Positions 47,135 through 56,954 are shown, counted from the first letter of the stretch. The stretch: 64,000 nt of DNA from Aurantiochytrium sp. KH105 (GCA_003116975.1 BGKB01000076.1:1-64000), one strand, 5' to 3'. Made by a program: numbers and translations. Notes: generated by a model from the letters alone, not told the origin.

Positions 47135-48658
47135 ATGGCGACGACGACAGAGGAGACCCCGGGCCAGGGCGGGGTGAGCAAGGCCAATGAGCTCGAAGGG
47201 TCTTCCGATTATCTGGGCCGACACAACTTTAAGGTGCTCGTCGAGTATCTGACAGCAGAGGTGATCCTGAACAGGCCGAAAGACCCGGTGGCGTTCTTGC
47301 GCGATGTTCTCGACGAAAAAGTGCAAGCCCGTGAAGGCAAACCATACTCGCCTGCAGACTGCGTGCAATATGCCAAGGACTGCTACAAAGAAGCTTCGGC
47401 ATCCGCAGACGAGGACGGTGAAATTCATCCCCGGAAAGCACCTCGGAGACCCGGGACGCTCTCTGACACGATTGCCATTAAAAAGCGGCTCGAAACCCTT
47501 GAGCAGGCTATTGCTTCTTCTCGCGCCATTGCCGGGCAGCTTGATCCGTATGATGCCACCGAAGTCATCATCAAGGAAACGTGCGAACTCTTGCACTGTG
47601 ATCGCGCTTCGTTGTTCACATTGGACGAGGGATCAAGAGAGCTTCAACTTATGGTTGCCAAGGGCGCAAAGAGCATTCGTCTCCCGATCGGGCAGGGCGT
47701 GGCAGGTTCTGTCGCCGCCACGGGCGTGCGTTGCAATATTGCCGACGCCTATGACGACTCGCGCTTTAACAGTGAGCATGATGCCAACACGGGCTACAGG
47801 ACTAAATCCATCCTCGCCGTCCCTGTCCAGGATGCCGACAGCAAGGTGGTTGGGGTTCTTCAGGCCATTAATCGCTTTCCAGAAAGCACAAAGCAGTACC
47901 AAGCCGGCTTGGAAAATTACGAGGACGAGGCCAAGGATGGAAATGGCAAAGATGAAAAGTACGTGCCCTTTTCAGAAGTTGACGAAGAAATGGTGGGGAT
48001 TCTTGCCGCGCAGGCTGGGATTGCGCTCAATAACGCGAGTCTGTACCAAAACATGGCCTCATCGCAGAGAAAGGTGCAGTCACTTCTCGACATCATTCAA
48101 GCTATGCACAGCAACCTAGGCGTGAACTCTCTCCTCTTCACAATCACCCAACGAGCCCACGAACTCGTCGAAGCAGATCGTTGCACCATGTTTCTCCTCG
48201 ACAAAACTGCCAAGGAACTCATGTCTCTGCAAGGTGAAGTCAATTTACGCATGCCAATGGACAAAGGAATTGCCGGGGAATGCTGCGTCAACAATGAAAT
48301 CATCAATATTCCCGACGCATATGAAGACCCGCGCTTCAATCAAGAGGTAGACAAGAAGAGTGGATTCAAAACAAAAACCATCCTTTGCATGCCATGTCAG
48401 GACAATGATGGCACCGTCGTTGGCGTCATTCAGCTCATCAACAAACTCTATGGCGTCTTCAATGAAGACGATGTCAGCGTCATGAGGTCCTTTCTCATGA
48501 TTGCAGGCCCTGTGTTGGCGCAGTCCCAGCTTTATCAAGCACATGCACAGGACGCATCAACTGAGTTCGCTGGCAAAACAATCGCGCGTGGGCCCTCATC
48601 TAAAATCCAGCATCAGGACCTTATTGAAGAAGGGGAAGAGGGCGAAGGCGACGAATAA
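47135..48658 (+). CDS. RII-type dimerisation/docking domain + tandem GAF protein
   Basis: 507 aa, uninterrupted. Residues ~28-64 (FKVLVEYLTAEVILNRPKDP, then VAFLRDVLDEKV) match the RII-alpha/Dpy-30-type dimerisation-docking helix pair that binds amphipathic anchoring helices. Two GAF domains follow (~125-305 and ~314-465). They resemble the cyclic-nucleotide GAFs of PDE2/5/6/10/11: RLPIGQGVAGSVAATG, DDSRFN, TKSILAVPVQD, VVGVLQAINR in GAF-A; MPMDKGIAGECC, EDPRFN, TKTILCMPCQD, VVGVIQLINK in GAF-B. GAF-B has an NKxxxxFNEDD resembling the NKFDE motif. No phosphodiesterase, cyclase or kinase domain follows; the tail is acidic (EEGEEGEGDE). A cyclic-nucleotide-sensing anchored regulator is inferred. 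The next two genes are coiled-coil, one of them ciliary. Confidence 0.85.
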   Translation: MATTTEETPGQGGVSKANELEGSSDYLGRHNFKVLVEYLTAEVILNRPKDPVAFLRDVLDEKVQAREGKPYSPADCVQYAKDCYKEASASADEDGEIHPRKAPRRPGTLSDTIAIKKRLETLEQAIASSRAIAGQLDPYDATEVIIKETCELLHCDRASLFTLDEGSRELQLMVAKGAKSIRLPIGQGVAGSVAATGVRCNIADAYDDSRFNSEHDANTGYRTKSILAVPVQDADSKVVGVLQAINRFPESTKQYQAGLENYEDEAKDGNGKDEKYVPFSEVDEEMVGILAAQAGIALNNASLYQNMASSQRKVQSLLDIIQAMHSNLGVNSLLFTITQRAHELVEADRCTMFLLDKTAKELMSLQGEVNLRMPMDKGIAGECCVNNEIINIPDAYEDPRFNQEVDKKSGFKTKTILCMPCQDNDGTVVGVIQLINKLYGVFNEDDVSVMRSFLMIAGPVLAQSQLYQAHAQDASTEFAGKTIARGPSSKIQHQDLIEEGEEGEGDE

Positions 48659-48702
48659 GTCAAGGTAGCAATGAGCAGAGCAAATCCATGTTGATTTATT
48701 TC

Positions 48703-50793
48703 TCAATGAAAAAGATACGACCCGCGACGGCTTGCTTGCGCAAAGGACGGAGGCATTTCCTTCGTATCCATTCGTCTGGTCGACGTTGATGTTGTTGTTG
48801 CTGCTGCTGGTGATGATGACAATATTTGTATTGATGTTGCTGAAGCATCACCCGCGGAGCGAGCCGCTCGACTACTGTTGACCTCGCGCACCTTGAAGTG
48901 AACGCTGGGCTCGTACATATGCCCCTCATCCTCGTCGTCGCTAAGACCATCGTTATTATTGTTGCTATTGTTGTTGTTTCTGCTCATGCGATAATTACTT
49001 TCAGCAGGCTTTTCACCGCGCTTGTTACATGTTGTTGTAGAAGCGCTTGCCAGGGCCGGCTTGAAAGAAGTATTAGAGGTCAAGGGCGGAAACCTCGTCT
49101 TTCGTGGTGAAGGCAAAATTTGCACCTGAACTCGATTTGCCAACGTGGAACCTAGTGTGGTGTTTGGCCTTGGTTTGGTCTTCTTGCTGGTTCGAGCGTA
49201 TCTTGCCTCTTCTTCCTCTCGTACACTCCGCGCAACCTTGATAAAACGCTCTCTACGCTCTCGTGTAGCGCGGCGCATTTCTTCCTCAGAGAGTCGCGTT
49301 TTTGCAGTTTCGGCACAACTTCGGCCCGATATTGGTTCTTGCTGCGCTTGAAGCGCAGCCTGTGCGGCACGAAGGGATTCTTTGCGCAGGCGAACCCTCT
49401 CGCGCGATTTGCGAACAAGGTCGGGCGTTTCAGTTCGGCTGGTGGAAGAACCCTCAAAATTCATGGCTTTCGCTCTCTCTTGCGTTTCTGCGAGACTTTG
49501 TTTCCTTTTTTCCCGAAGTCGATGTTGAGCAATTCGTTTGCGACTCAGCTCGGCGGCCCGAATAAGCTCGTCCTGAACTCTGGATTCTTGTTTAACGCGT
49601 TCCCTAGCTTCCATAGCTTCCGCTTCTTGTTTCGCTTTTTCAGCAGCGCGACGCTCTCTCGCTTGCTTCTGCAATCGGGCTTTAGTTCGCGCGCGGAGCT
49701 CCGCAGCTCTCACTTCCAAGGCTTGCTTCCGCTGGTCTTCAGCCGCTCGCTGTCGCTGACTCGCTTCCTCGACTGCCATGAATTTGCGCTCTGTTGCCTC
49801 TCGTCCTCGCGAGGACCGACTTGATGCTCGATTGAGGCCGTAGACGTGGCCCTTCCCGCAAAGGCGCGCCCGCCGTATTTGCTCCGTGGTAAGCTTATGA
49901 TGGCAGATCTTGGCAAACACCTTGACGAGTCCTTCGTTGTCTTTGTCGCGCTGCCGGGCCGCGCTGACAATTGCAGACGTCAGAATCACCTTGACTCCAC
50001 CGGATGATACCCTTTCAACTGAGGTAACGCGGTACACGTGTCCACAAACAAGAATGTCCTGGGCAACCTTTTCGGTGAAGGCATTGGGCTCGCATATGTC
50101 TGACTGGAAATAAATCGTATCTGAACCGCGGGCTGTCATGCCTCCTCGCGCAAGTGGGACCCACATGTACGTTTTCGGAGGGTTGGCAGCGCGAGGCGTG
50201 CAAAGCGAATCATCACTGGCGATCGACTGTTCGTCAAGATCTGGCGTCTCATCTTCTTTTTCAAGATGCACAGCGTCCTCTTTTGTTTCAGATGGCACCG
50301 TGTCCGTGACGTAATGTTCTTTTGGGGAGTCAGGGAAGAGCGCATTTGCTTGGCGCACAAATTCCCTCGCACGCGCAAGTAAATCATCGTCTTGAAAGCT
50401 CACTTCGACGTTGGCACCGACATCACAAGTAAGCTTTCGAGCATCGTCATGCTGGACAGCTTCAGCATTGACATCTTCCAGTGGATTCGCTTCGCTTCTT
50501 GCGCTTTTTGCACTTCTACTTGGTTGTGCAGGTATGTTGTGGTCTCGGCGAGCCGCATCGGAGGCACCCTGGAGTTTCTTCGATGTATTTTGATTGCCTC
50601 GCGCCTCACAGCCCTTTTGAGCTCGTGGGAGAGAAGCATGTTTCTCGAGCGAGTTTTTGTTCGCTCGAGCGCCTTTGTGCGATGCTGTTTTCTGCACCTC
50701 GCGGTCTTTGCTGGTTGCGAGGTTGCCCGTAAGTCCCTTGAGCAGGTCATCGAGTCCTTGCAATTGGGCCTCAACCGACTGCAGAATGACCAT
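48703..50793 (-). CDS. Coiled-coil protein of unknown function
   Basis: 696 aa from ATG 50793. Layout: a short amphipathic N-terminus (MVILQSVEAQLQGLDDLL), then low complexity to ~200. A compact-looking region (~205-320: PKTYMWVPLARGG, DTIYFQSDICEPNAFTEKV, ILVCGHVYRVTSVERVSSGG) may fold independently. A long Arg/Glu/Ala-rich coiled coil (~325-550) is followed by an Asn/Ser-rich tail with poly-Asn. I recognise no family. It is head-to-head with the outer-dynein-arm docking gene, 493 bases start to start, so a ciliary or cytoskeletal role is plausible but only inferred. The frame is open and protein-like throughout, supporting a real gene. Confidence 0.7.
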   Translation of the reverse strand: MVILQSVEAQLQGLDDLLKGLTGNLATSKDREVQKTASHKGARANKNSLEKHASLPRAQKGCEARGNQNTSKKLQGASDAARRDHNIPAQPSRSAKSARSEANPLEDVNAEAVQHDDARKLTCDVGANVEVSFQDDDLLARAREFVRQANALFPDSPKEHYVTDTVPSETKEDAVHLEKEDETPDLDEQSIASDDSLCTPRAANPPKTYMWVPLARGGMTARGSDTIYFQSDICEPNAFTEKVAQDILVCGHVYRVTSVERVSSGGVKVILTSAIVSAARQRDKDNEGLVKVFAKICHHKLTTEQIRRARLCGKGHVYGLNRASSRSSRGREATERKFMAVEEASQRQRAAEDQRKQALEVRAAELRARTKARLQKQARERRAAEKAKQEAEAMEARERVKQESRVQDELIRAAELSRKRIAQHRLREKRKQSLAETQERAKAMNFEGSSTSRTETPDLVRKSRERVRLRKESLRAAQAALQAQQEPISGRSCAETAKTRLSEEEMRRATRERRERFIKVARSVREEEEARYARTSKKTKPRPNTTLGSTLANRVQVQILPSPRKTRFPPLTSNTSFKPALASASTTTCNKRGEKPAESNYRMSRNNNNSNNNNDGLSDDEDEGHMYEPSVHFKVREVNSSRAARSAGDASATSIQILSSSPAAATTTSTSTRRMDTKEMPPSFAQASRRGSYLFH

Positions 50794-50832
50794 CGCGCAG
50801 AGCGCGTCAGCGTCTGCGCTGTTTACACCAGT

Positions 50833-50910
50833 CGGCCTCGCGATCGACCAATCGATCGGCCTCGCGATCGATCAATCGATCGGTCGATCGACCGGTCGAC
50901 CAATCGATCG
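50833..50910. repeat. 24-base direct repeats rich in ATCGAT palindromes
   Basis: Two 24-base copies differing by one base (gatcgacc versus gatcgatc), followed by partial copies. Seen directly. Confidence 0.88.
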
Positions 50911-50944
50911 TGCGTACGTGCCTGCCTAACAGCTACGCTCAAGC

Positions 50945-51010
50945 ATCTTGTCTTGTCTTGTCTTGTCTTGCCTCGTCTCGTCTCGTCCCGTCTCGTCTCG
51001 TCTCGTCTCG
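50945..51010. repeat. (CTTGT)n to (CTCGT)n pentanucleotide array
   Basis: Around thirteen five-base units, first CTTGT and then CTCGT with one CCCGT variant. Confidence 0.88.
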
Positions 51011-51286
51011 CCCTCATCCCCATCCAAGATGTCCGTTGAAGCGAGCGGTGAATCCTCCTTATAATTGCTGCTGCTGATGATGATGATGCTGATGATCCGA
51101 GTCTGAGCCCGAGTCGATCAGTCTCTCTCTCCCTCCCTCTCTCCCTCGAGCGGGCTCGAGCGGCCTTTGAAGCATCGCTTCGGAGGCGACGCCAGTCCGG
51201 ACACGGCGCCGCGAGCGCGCTCGCTCGCTTGCGTATTTGCTCGTGCGACTGCGGACGCGCGAAGCGAGGCAGGTCCGCAGTGCAAG

Positions 51287-53872
51287 ATGTTTGGGAAGAG
51301 CAACCCCGCGGGCATGGCGAGCCTCGTGCACGCTGCAGCGGTGAACGGCGCAGCGACAGGCGACGCGACGGCGCCGGCCAGGAAAGACTCTGCCGCAGGC
51401 GAGATCCGAGACGCTAGCCTTGTCGGCAGATCTCGAGGGACGACGGGGGCGTTAGCTTTCGTCCCAAGTCGAGTCTCGCGCGTCTCTCACAAGCCGAAAT
51501 CGTCGCCGGCATCATCTGCGGATGCAGTGCGCGCGGCAACTGCAGCTCCAGGCAGCAGCCAAACCAAAGACAAGCTATGGCGCCCGGATCTTGATGGGAA
51601 GCACATGCGTCCAAAGACCTCGAGCGCCAGCGATGCCAAGAGACCCAAACGAAAGAAGAAGCGGCAGATTCCTTCCACATCGAACTCGACGTCTGCAGCA
51701 TCGACGTCTCCTGCACGACGAAGACGACTTAAACCCAATCCTTTTGCCAAGGCGCTGGCAGCTCGGCCTTCCATCATGGACCGTGCGACCCGAAGCAAGA
51801 CCTCGGAGATGATCTCAAAGCTCGTCGAAAAGAAGCGGGGCGCTGATACGCCCGCAACTCAAGAAGATACGTCCGGAGGCGCCGCAACCGCAAATGCAGG
51901 GGACAGCGGCCAAACTGCATCAGGGCGTGGTATTAAGTTACTTCTTCGCATCACAGAAGAGAGCAACGAAATGACGCGAAAGGTGGAGCGACAGAAGCGA
52001 ATTCTCGAGCGCCAAAACGAGCAAGCTGCCGATCTCGAACGAAAAGTCGAGCAAGCGCGCAAACGTCTGGGGATGCTTTTGAAGAGTGACCGCGGCATGC
52101 GTCGCGGCATGCCCAAACGCGAAGGATATATTGTGCGGCTCGATGCCCTCCACACGAGGCTCAACGAGGCCACTACACACGACACCGTTCTGCGCGAGCA
52201 AATCAACGAGCTTCGTTTGCAGCAGCTCGATGACTTTGCTTTGCAGCGCGAGCTTGCTGGCGTGCGCATGCAGCTCGAGGAAGCGCAAAAGGATATATTA
52301 CAGCAAGTTGCTGCCGCGCGAGAGCGCGAAGAGGCGCTCCGTCTTCAGGCAAAGGATATTGCGGAGAAGTCTTCAGCAATCGTCAGCGAGCTCAAGGAAG
52401 AGTGGGATGTGCTGAGCATCTTTGTCAACGCCAAGACGGAAAAAGAGCGCGAGCGTCTCTGGTCAGAGCGCAAAAAGCAAGAGGTCCGAGTCGCAGAGGA
52501 GGAGAGACAAAGGCAGGAAGAGGCCAAGAAGGCGATCATGCAGCTGTCTCCCTTTGGGTCCGTACTTCTCAAGCACAATCAACAACAAGGCGAGGTGCAA
52601 GGTTCGGGCGGACGGAGTCATCGTTTTGGTTCTGGCGATGGAAAGGAATCGAACCAGTATTCTTCCGATAAGTCTCGTGACTCGACGCAGCACGCCCGTC
52701 GGCGAAGTTCGCACGAGACCAAGCTGCGCCAGACATTGGCTGGAGGCCTGCATGGCAAGCTTTTGCACTCAGACTCCCTGAATGATTTGGCTCTCGCGGG
52801 CAATTTGACCGTCAATGAAGAAAAAGCACTCAAGACGAACATTCAGCAGAGCAGGTGGCAGATTGCTCGCGGCCAGGTCGCCCTGCACACACTGGAAGGA
52901 AAGGCGAACTCGTTGGAGCAGGGATTTGAGCTGATCAAGGCTAAATCAGGCATTGACTCGCCCGCGGAAATGGTCGAGGTCTTTTTGCAGCGCGAAGAGG
53001 AGATTTTTCGCCTTTTCACTCATGTGAACCTCCTCAGTGAGCAGATTGAGGAGCTGGAGAGCAGCGTAGAAATGGAACGCGAGGAAATTGAGCGCTTCAA
53101 GGGCAAGGACGGGGATACAAGTCAAGGGCGATCGATTTTGCGCCAGCTCGACGAGCGTCTGCAAGTCTTACAGCGGCGAACTGTGCGTCATGAAGAGACT
53201 GGAACGCAGGCTTCTAGACTTGTGGACCGCGTCAAAGCTTCTGTTGCCTCTCTCTTTGTCCGCATTGGGTGCGACACCAAGCTCATCGATAACTTTGTCA
53301 TTCACAATGGGGCGCATGCATCCTTTTCTGTTCCAGGACAGCAGCAGCAGCAGCAGCAAGAACAAGAACAACAAAAACAGCAGCAGCAACAACAGCATAG
53401 CGGCGCAGATTGCGCCAAGCCGCGCAACAAGCGGCGTTACAAGTCGCCGGAATCGGAACGTGCTGCGGCCGAGGCAGAGACGATCTCGATGAAAAAGTAT
53501 GAGATCACCGAAAAGAACTTGTTGCAATACATCGGAGTAATTGAGCAGCGTGTCTCAGAGCTCTTGCTTCTCTATTCGATTGCTACACGGCAAAAGCCCA
53601 CTGAAACTGCTTACTACAAGCAGCAGCAAGCACTTCAGCAGCAGGCAATCCAAGCTCAAATCTATCATTTGCAGCGACTGCCGTCGGTCGCCACCTCATC
53701 GGGCGGAGGCTGGTCTGATGAAGATGACGAGGACGAAGACGGAGATGACTCCGGCCTCAGAGCAAGCGGGAGCCGACCTTCAGCTGGAGACGGCTCAAAC
53801 CCGAAGCCACTTTCGCACCAAGAGCTGCTCCGACGCATCATGGCTCAAGAAGGTCACACCACGTCGCGTTGA
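51287..53872 (+). CDS. Outer dynein arm docking complex-type coiled-coil protein (CCDC63/CCDC114 family)
   Basis: 861 aa from the ATG at 51287 (aagATG); the frame is open back to 51167 but the codon there is TTG. After a Ser/Arg/Lys-rich N-terminus (~1-200) come coiled-coil blocks: ~215-430 and ~500-640, separated by a low-complexity stretch. Family-like signatures are DSPAEMVEVFLQREEEIFRLF followed by HVNLLSEQIEELE, comparable to the FxxxExxNFxLFxYVNELNxE region of ODA docking subunits, and EKNLLQYIGVIEQRVSELLLL. The protein would anchor outer dynein arms to axonemal doublets, fitting an organism with flagellate zoospores. Gln runs (QQQQQQEQEQQ) and an acidic patch near the C-terminus are extra. 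Which docking subunit it is cannot be settled by eye. AATAAA at 53958. Confidence 0.78.
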   Translation: MFGKSNPAGMASLVHAAAVNGAATGDATAPARKDSAAGEIRDASLVGRSRGTTGALAFVPSRVSRVSHKPKSSPASSADAVRAATAAPGSSQTKDKLWRPDLDGKHMRPKTSSASDAKRPKRKKKRQIPSTSNSTSAASTSPARRRRLKPNPFAKALAARPSIMDRATRSKTSEMISKLVEKKRGADTPATQEDTSGGAATANAGDSGQTASGRGIKLLLRITEESNEMTRKVERQKRILERQNEQAADLERKVEQARKRLGMLLKSDRGMRRGMPKREGYIVRLDALHTRLNEATTHDTVLREQINELRLQQLDDFALQRELAGVRMQLEEAQKDILQQVAAAREREEALRLQAKDIAEKSSAIVSELKEEWDVLSIFVNAKTEKERERLWSERKKQEVRVAEEERQRQEEAKKAIMQLSPFGSVLLKHNQQQGEVQGSGGRSHRFGSGDGKESNQYSSDKSRDSTQHARRRSSHETKLRQTLAGGLHGKLLHSDSLNDLALAGNLTVNEEKALKTNIQQSRWQIARGQVALHTLEGKANSLEQGFELIKAKSGIDSPAEMVEVFLQREEEIFRLFTHVNLLSEQIEELESSVEMEREEIERFKGKDGDTSQGRSILRQLDERLQVLQRRTVRHEETGTQASRLVDRVKASVASLFVRIGCDTKLIDNFVIHNGAHASFSVPGQQQQQQQEQEQQKQQQQQQHSGADCAKPRNKRRYKSPESERAAAEAETISMKKYEITEKNLLQYIGVIEQRVSELLLLYSIATRQKPTETAYYKQQQALQQQAIQAQIYHLQRLPSVATSSGGGWSDEDDEDEDGDDSGLRASGSRPSAGDGSNPKPLSHQELLRRIMAQEGHTTSR

Positions 53873-54320
53873 AACACCAAATGTCTACGGAAACGTGTAA
53901 ACTATTACAATCTGTCACGTGAGATGCAACATCCGGCTTGCGCTACAAGTCTGGAAAAATAAAAGAGGAAAAGGAAAAGGAAAAGATGGAGGAAAAATGG
54001 GTTATACCACTTCATCTTAAGACCCCCCCCCCAAAAAAAAAGAGAGAAACCCCGAAAGGTGCGTAAAATGTACAAGGGAATTATGATCACATGCGAGTTG
54101 CGCTTCGCCCTCCATGAAAGTGTAATGGAATAGGCAGCTTCATTTTAATGCATGACTTTTTGCGAGATTGCAGCCCGTACCTTGGCTCCTTCCTTGGTTC
54201 ACGGGCAAAGACGGCAATCAACAAGACCACATCACTGCTCCATTGCTGCTTCTCCCCCTTGTCATCTCCAAAATAAAATTTGGAGCGGCGGGAGATGCAT
54301 TGAGCGCGCACGAAATCCTT
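53873..54320. other. Tail-to-tail spacer
   Basis: 3' ends of the docking-complex gene and the cyclin gene; short C and A homopolymers near 54023-54042. No gene supported. Confidence 0.5.
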
Positions 54321-56216
54321 TTAGACTTGAAACACTGTGTTTCTACGCGCTTGTCGTCGACGAGCCTGGCTAGCCGGTAGTGCGTCGTCCTGTGACTTGA
54401 TAATAGGAATGCCAAGCACCTTGCGCATCGAGCGCAGCTGGAAAAAGTACTTTGTGTACTGACTCGAAGATACCCGGACCTCGTACGCCATGGCCTCTAG
54501 CAAGCACACCTCGATCTGATTGATTCGTTTGAGGGGAAACGAAGGGCAGATTTTTGCAAAGTCGCCATTGCTCATGGATAGATCGTCCCATACCTTGCTT
54601 GCCAAGATCATCGTACTAAGCACGACGCCCTTCCAGTTTGACTCGTTGAGCGCAAGCTGACCTCGTGTAGCCTTGAGTAAACGCTCCAAATATACAAATG
54701 ACATGAGAATACACTCCTTCTCCATTTGCGCTCGCAGGTAGACGTTCTGTATGAAGGCAAAGATGGCGTTCCGTGTTGGAATGGCAATGCCCAGGCTGCT
54801 GCGTCGACGTCGATGTCGTCCTCGCACAGCATTCACATCCGACGGGCCCACAGCCTTGCCTTGACCAGCCACCTCTGCACTTTGCTGCATGCAAGACTTG
54901 TCGGCGTTCCTATTCGCAGCAAGAACGGCGCCGCCGCCCGCGATGTCAGCACCAGAAGGCAGAGAAAGAGAGCTGGGCGAGTCTTGGAAGATGGCGAATC
55001 GCGGGGAAATGTACGTCGATGACGCAAGCACAAATTGGACAATGTGCGCGTGAATGACTGCACTCACGCACAAGAGATCCTCGGTTGCATCAGGATTCGT
55101 AATAGCGCTTTCATAGTCGCCCTCACCCAGAGACCGGCTGCGCAAACGGGGATATAAACGCTTATCTGAGACTCCATGCGCTGCAGCAAAGCTCGAGCCT
55201 CGTTGGCGTTGGCCTTTGGACTCTTTTGCAGTAGCGGATTTGGTCTCGGAAGCCGATGACGCCTGCGTCGTGGACGAGGAAGACGAAGATGAACTGGAAG
55301 GATGTCGCTTCGGCCGACGTTTTCGCCCGTACGCTGCGAGTTGCTCGAGACTTTGTTTGTCAATGGAAGACAGAGACCGGAAGCGAGCATGGGCACTTGC
55401 CATGGGCTCTGGGCCGTCTTCGCTAACGTTTCGCAAATGGGCTGGGCGGCCCCAGCACCTCGCGTCAATCAGACCCTCAAAGGAGTCCTCGACCGAGCCA
55501 TTGTCAGAGCCATCGCATGAGCTGCGATCGGAAAAATTCTCTTCTGCCTCTGTCGACACGGTTGGGCGCTGTGCCGTATTTACATCTGCGTCTACGTTCG
55601 TGTCTGCGTCCAATACAGTTTGATCGCTCGTAGAGAGCGTGGAAGTGCCAGAAAATGTGCCTGCACTGAATGCCGCCCCGGAAACGGCACCTAAATTAGT
55701 AGTAGGCTCGTGGCCAAGAAGAGCAGAATGATTCTGCCACGATGACATTCCCGCCGAAGGTTGGGAAGGTGCATAATCTTTGACAGAAAGCAAAGATTGG
55801 TCGGGTGCAGCAACGACCCCTGTTTCGTGCTGCGGGTACACAAAGGCATGTGTCGGGTTTGCAACAAGGAAACCTGGGGGTGGACACCACGACGTCTGGC
55901 CTGTCACGGTGTTAAAATAGTACATTCGACCAGAGTTCGCGTCAAATACTTGCATCCATACCGCATGGCGTGGGTCAACCCCGCCACTGGGCATATTGTA
56001 CAGCTGCGATGGGAGAACTTCATGCTGCTGCTGTTGCAAGTTGCCAGTTGCGAGGTGTGCGTTTACTTGGACTCCGGCACCATTCTGCTGCAGCTCAAGA
56101 CTCGACTCGAACCCAGCGTACTGATGATTTGCGAACGGGAGATGCTGCTGGCCTTGCTGCAGCGCAACCTCCTGCGGCTGCTGCTCGTGCGTTTGCGACC
56201 ACCGGCCCCGGTGCAT
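54321..56216 (-). CDS. Cyclin Y-like protein with an N-terminal WW domain
   Basis: 631 aa from ATG 56216. A WW domain lies at about residues 85-116: AVWMQVFDANSGRMYYFNTV then TGQTSWCPPPGF, with the two signature Trp (W87, W110), the aromatic pair and a following Pro. The middle is Ser/Thr-rich. The cyclin box (~460-605) matches cyclin Y/PHO80-type: TRNAIFAFIQNVYLRAQMEK, CILMSFVYLERLL, NWKGVVLSTMILASKVWDDL, MSNGDFAKI, YTKYFFQLRSM. The NW...LASKVWDD combination is typical of CCNY, which activates CDK14/16-type kinases at membranes. Animal CCNY carries no WW domain; here WW could recruit Pro-rich partners. N-terminal Gln-rich sequence (QQQQH) is unremarkable. No N-terminal Gly for myristoylation as in animal CCNY. 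Confidence 0.88.
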   Translation of the reverse strand: MHRGRWSQTHEQQPQEVALQQGQQHLPFANHQYAGFESSLELQQNGAGVQVNAHLATGNLQQQQHEVLPSQLYNMPSGGVDPRHAVWMQVFDANSGRMYYFNTVTGQTSWCPPPGFLVANPTHAFVYPQHETGVVAAPDQSLLSVKDYAPSQPSAGMSSWQNHSALLGHEPTTNLGAVSGAAFSAGTFSGTSTLSTSDQTVLDADTNVDADVNTAQRPTVSTEAEENFSDRSSCDGSDNGSVEDSFEGLIDARCWGRPAHLRNVSEDGPEPMASAHARFRSLSSIDKQSLEQLAAYGRKRRPKRHPSSSSSSSSSTTQASSASETKSATAKESKGQRQRGSSFAAAHGVSDKRLYPRLRSRSLGEGDYESAITNPDATEDLLCVSAVIHAHIVQFVLASSTYISPRFAIFQDSPSSLSLPSGADIAGGGAVLAANRNADKSCMQQSAEVAGQGKAVGPSDVNAVRGRHRRRRSSLGIAIPTRNAIFAFIQNVYLRAQMEKECILMSFVYLERLLKATRGQLALNESNWKGVVLSTMILASKVWDDLSMSNGDFAKICPSFPLKRINQIEVCLLEAMAYEVRVSSSQYTKYFFQLRSMRKVLGIPIIKSQDDALPASQARRRQARRNTVFQV

Positions 56217-56954
56217 GGCTCAGCGTTCCCTGCCACCGGGACGTCGGGCGGCCTCGCCACGAACGCGTGCCGAGGCCCAACTCCGCTTTGGCGACTTTGG
56301 CTTGCGCAGCGGCGCGCCCCGCGCGGCTCTGCTCTGCCCTGCTTCGCGTTGCGCTGCGCTGCGTTGCGAATGCGGCTTTGCTCGAACTAGCTTGCGCTGC
56401 GCAGCGATACGCTGTGCAAGGTTGTGCCGCGGCCGCAAAGCTGGTTTGGCGCATACGACATAATGCTAGGCATACTACTACTACAACTAGGTCTATACCT
56501 ATGCGAAGCGTGGGTATGTGGCGACCTTGCGCCCGGGATGATGGACGGGGAGGAGATACTGTCGCTGCATGATTTGTTATGACTTCGTGAACTTCGTAAA
56601 CTTCGTGAAATAAAGAGTGGCTTGTGTATAGGCCTGGCTGCTTCTTCTGATCGAGAGTCGACGAAAAGTGAAGAAGCAGTTGGTCTCTAGATCATGGCCT
56701 AACGCAGACGCTCCCAAGATTGCCCTGCAAAAAGACGATCTGTTCCTTTTTTAAAAAACGTCTGGTTCAATGCTTCAAAGAGCTAGAAAATAATAAGGCA
56801 AGAAAAAAGGTTGAAAAGTATAAAAGAGAAAAGACATCGTGAACTTTGACCCCAAAAAAGCCAATTGAAAGGTGCAGGGACGGGCGCGCGCGCGCAGAGA
56901 TAAAAGAACAAAAAAGAAGAGAGAGAGAGAGGACAACGGGAAGCTTTGGAACGC
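56217..56954. other. Spacer: cyclin promoter and 3' UTR of the PH-domain gene
   Basis: It contains GC-rich, GCGCTGCG-type sequence near 56340-56380 next to the cyclin start, three short acttcgtgaa-type repeats at 56581-56612 and a GA-rich run near 56913-56935. No gene supported. Confidence 0.5.

Larger units (their letters stand above)
50794..51286. promoter_or_regulatory. Bidirectional promoter with palindromic ATCGAT repeats
   Basis: Head-to-head spacer. It contains two 24-base direct copies (50833-50856, 50857-50880) full of ATCGAT/CGATCG palindromes plus degenerate copies to 50910. Next are a CTTGT/CTCGT pentamer array (50945-51010) and a CT-rich tract (51120-51145). Either arrangement could carry shared regulatory sites for the two genes. 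Confidence 0.55.
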
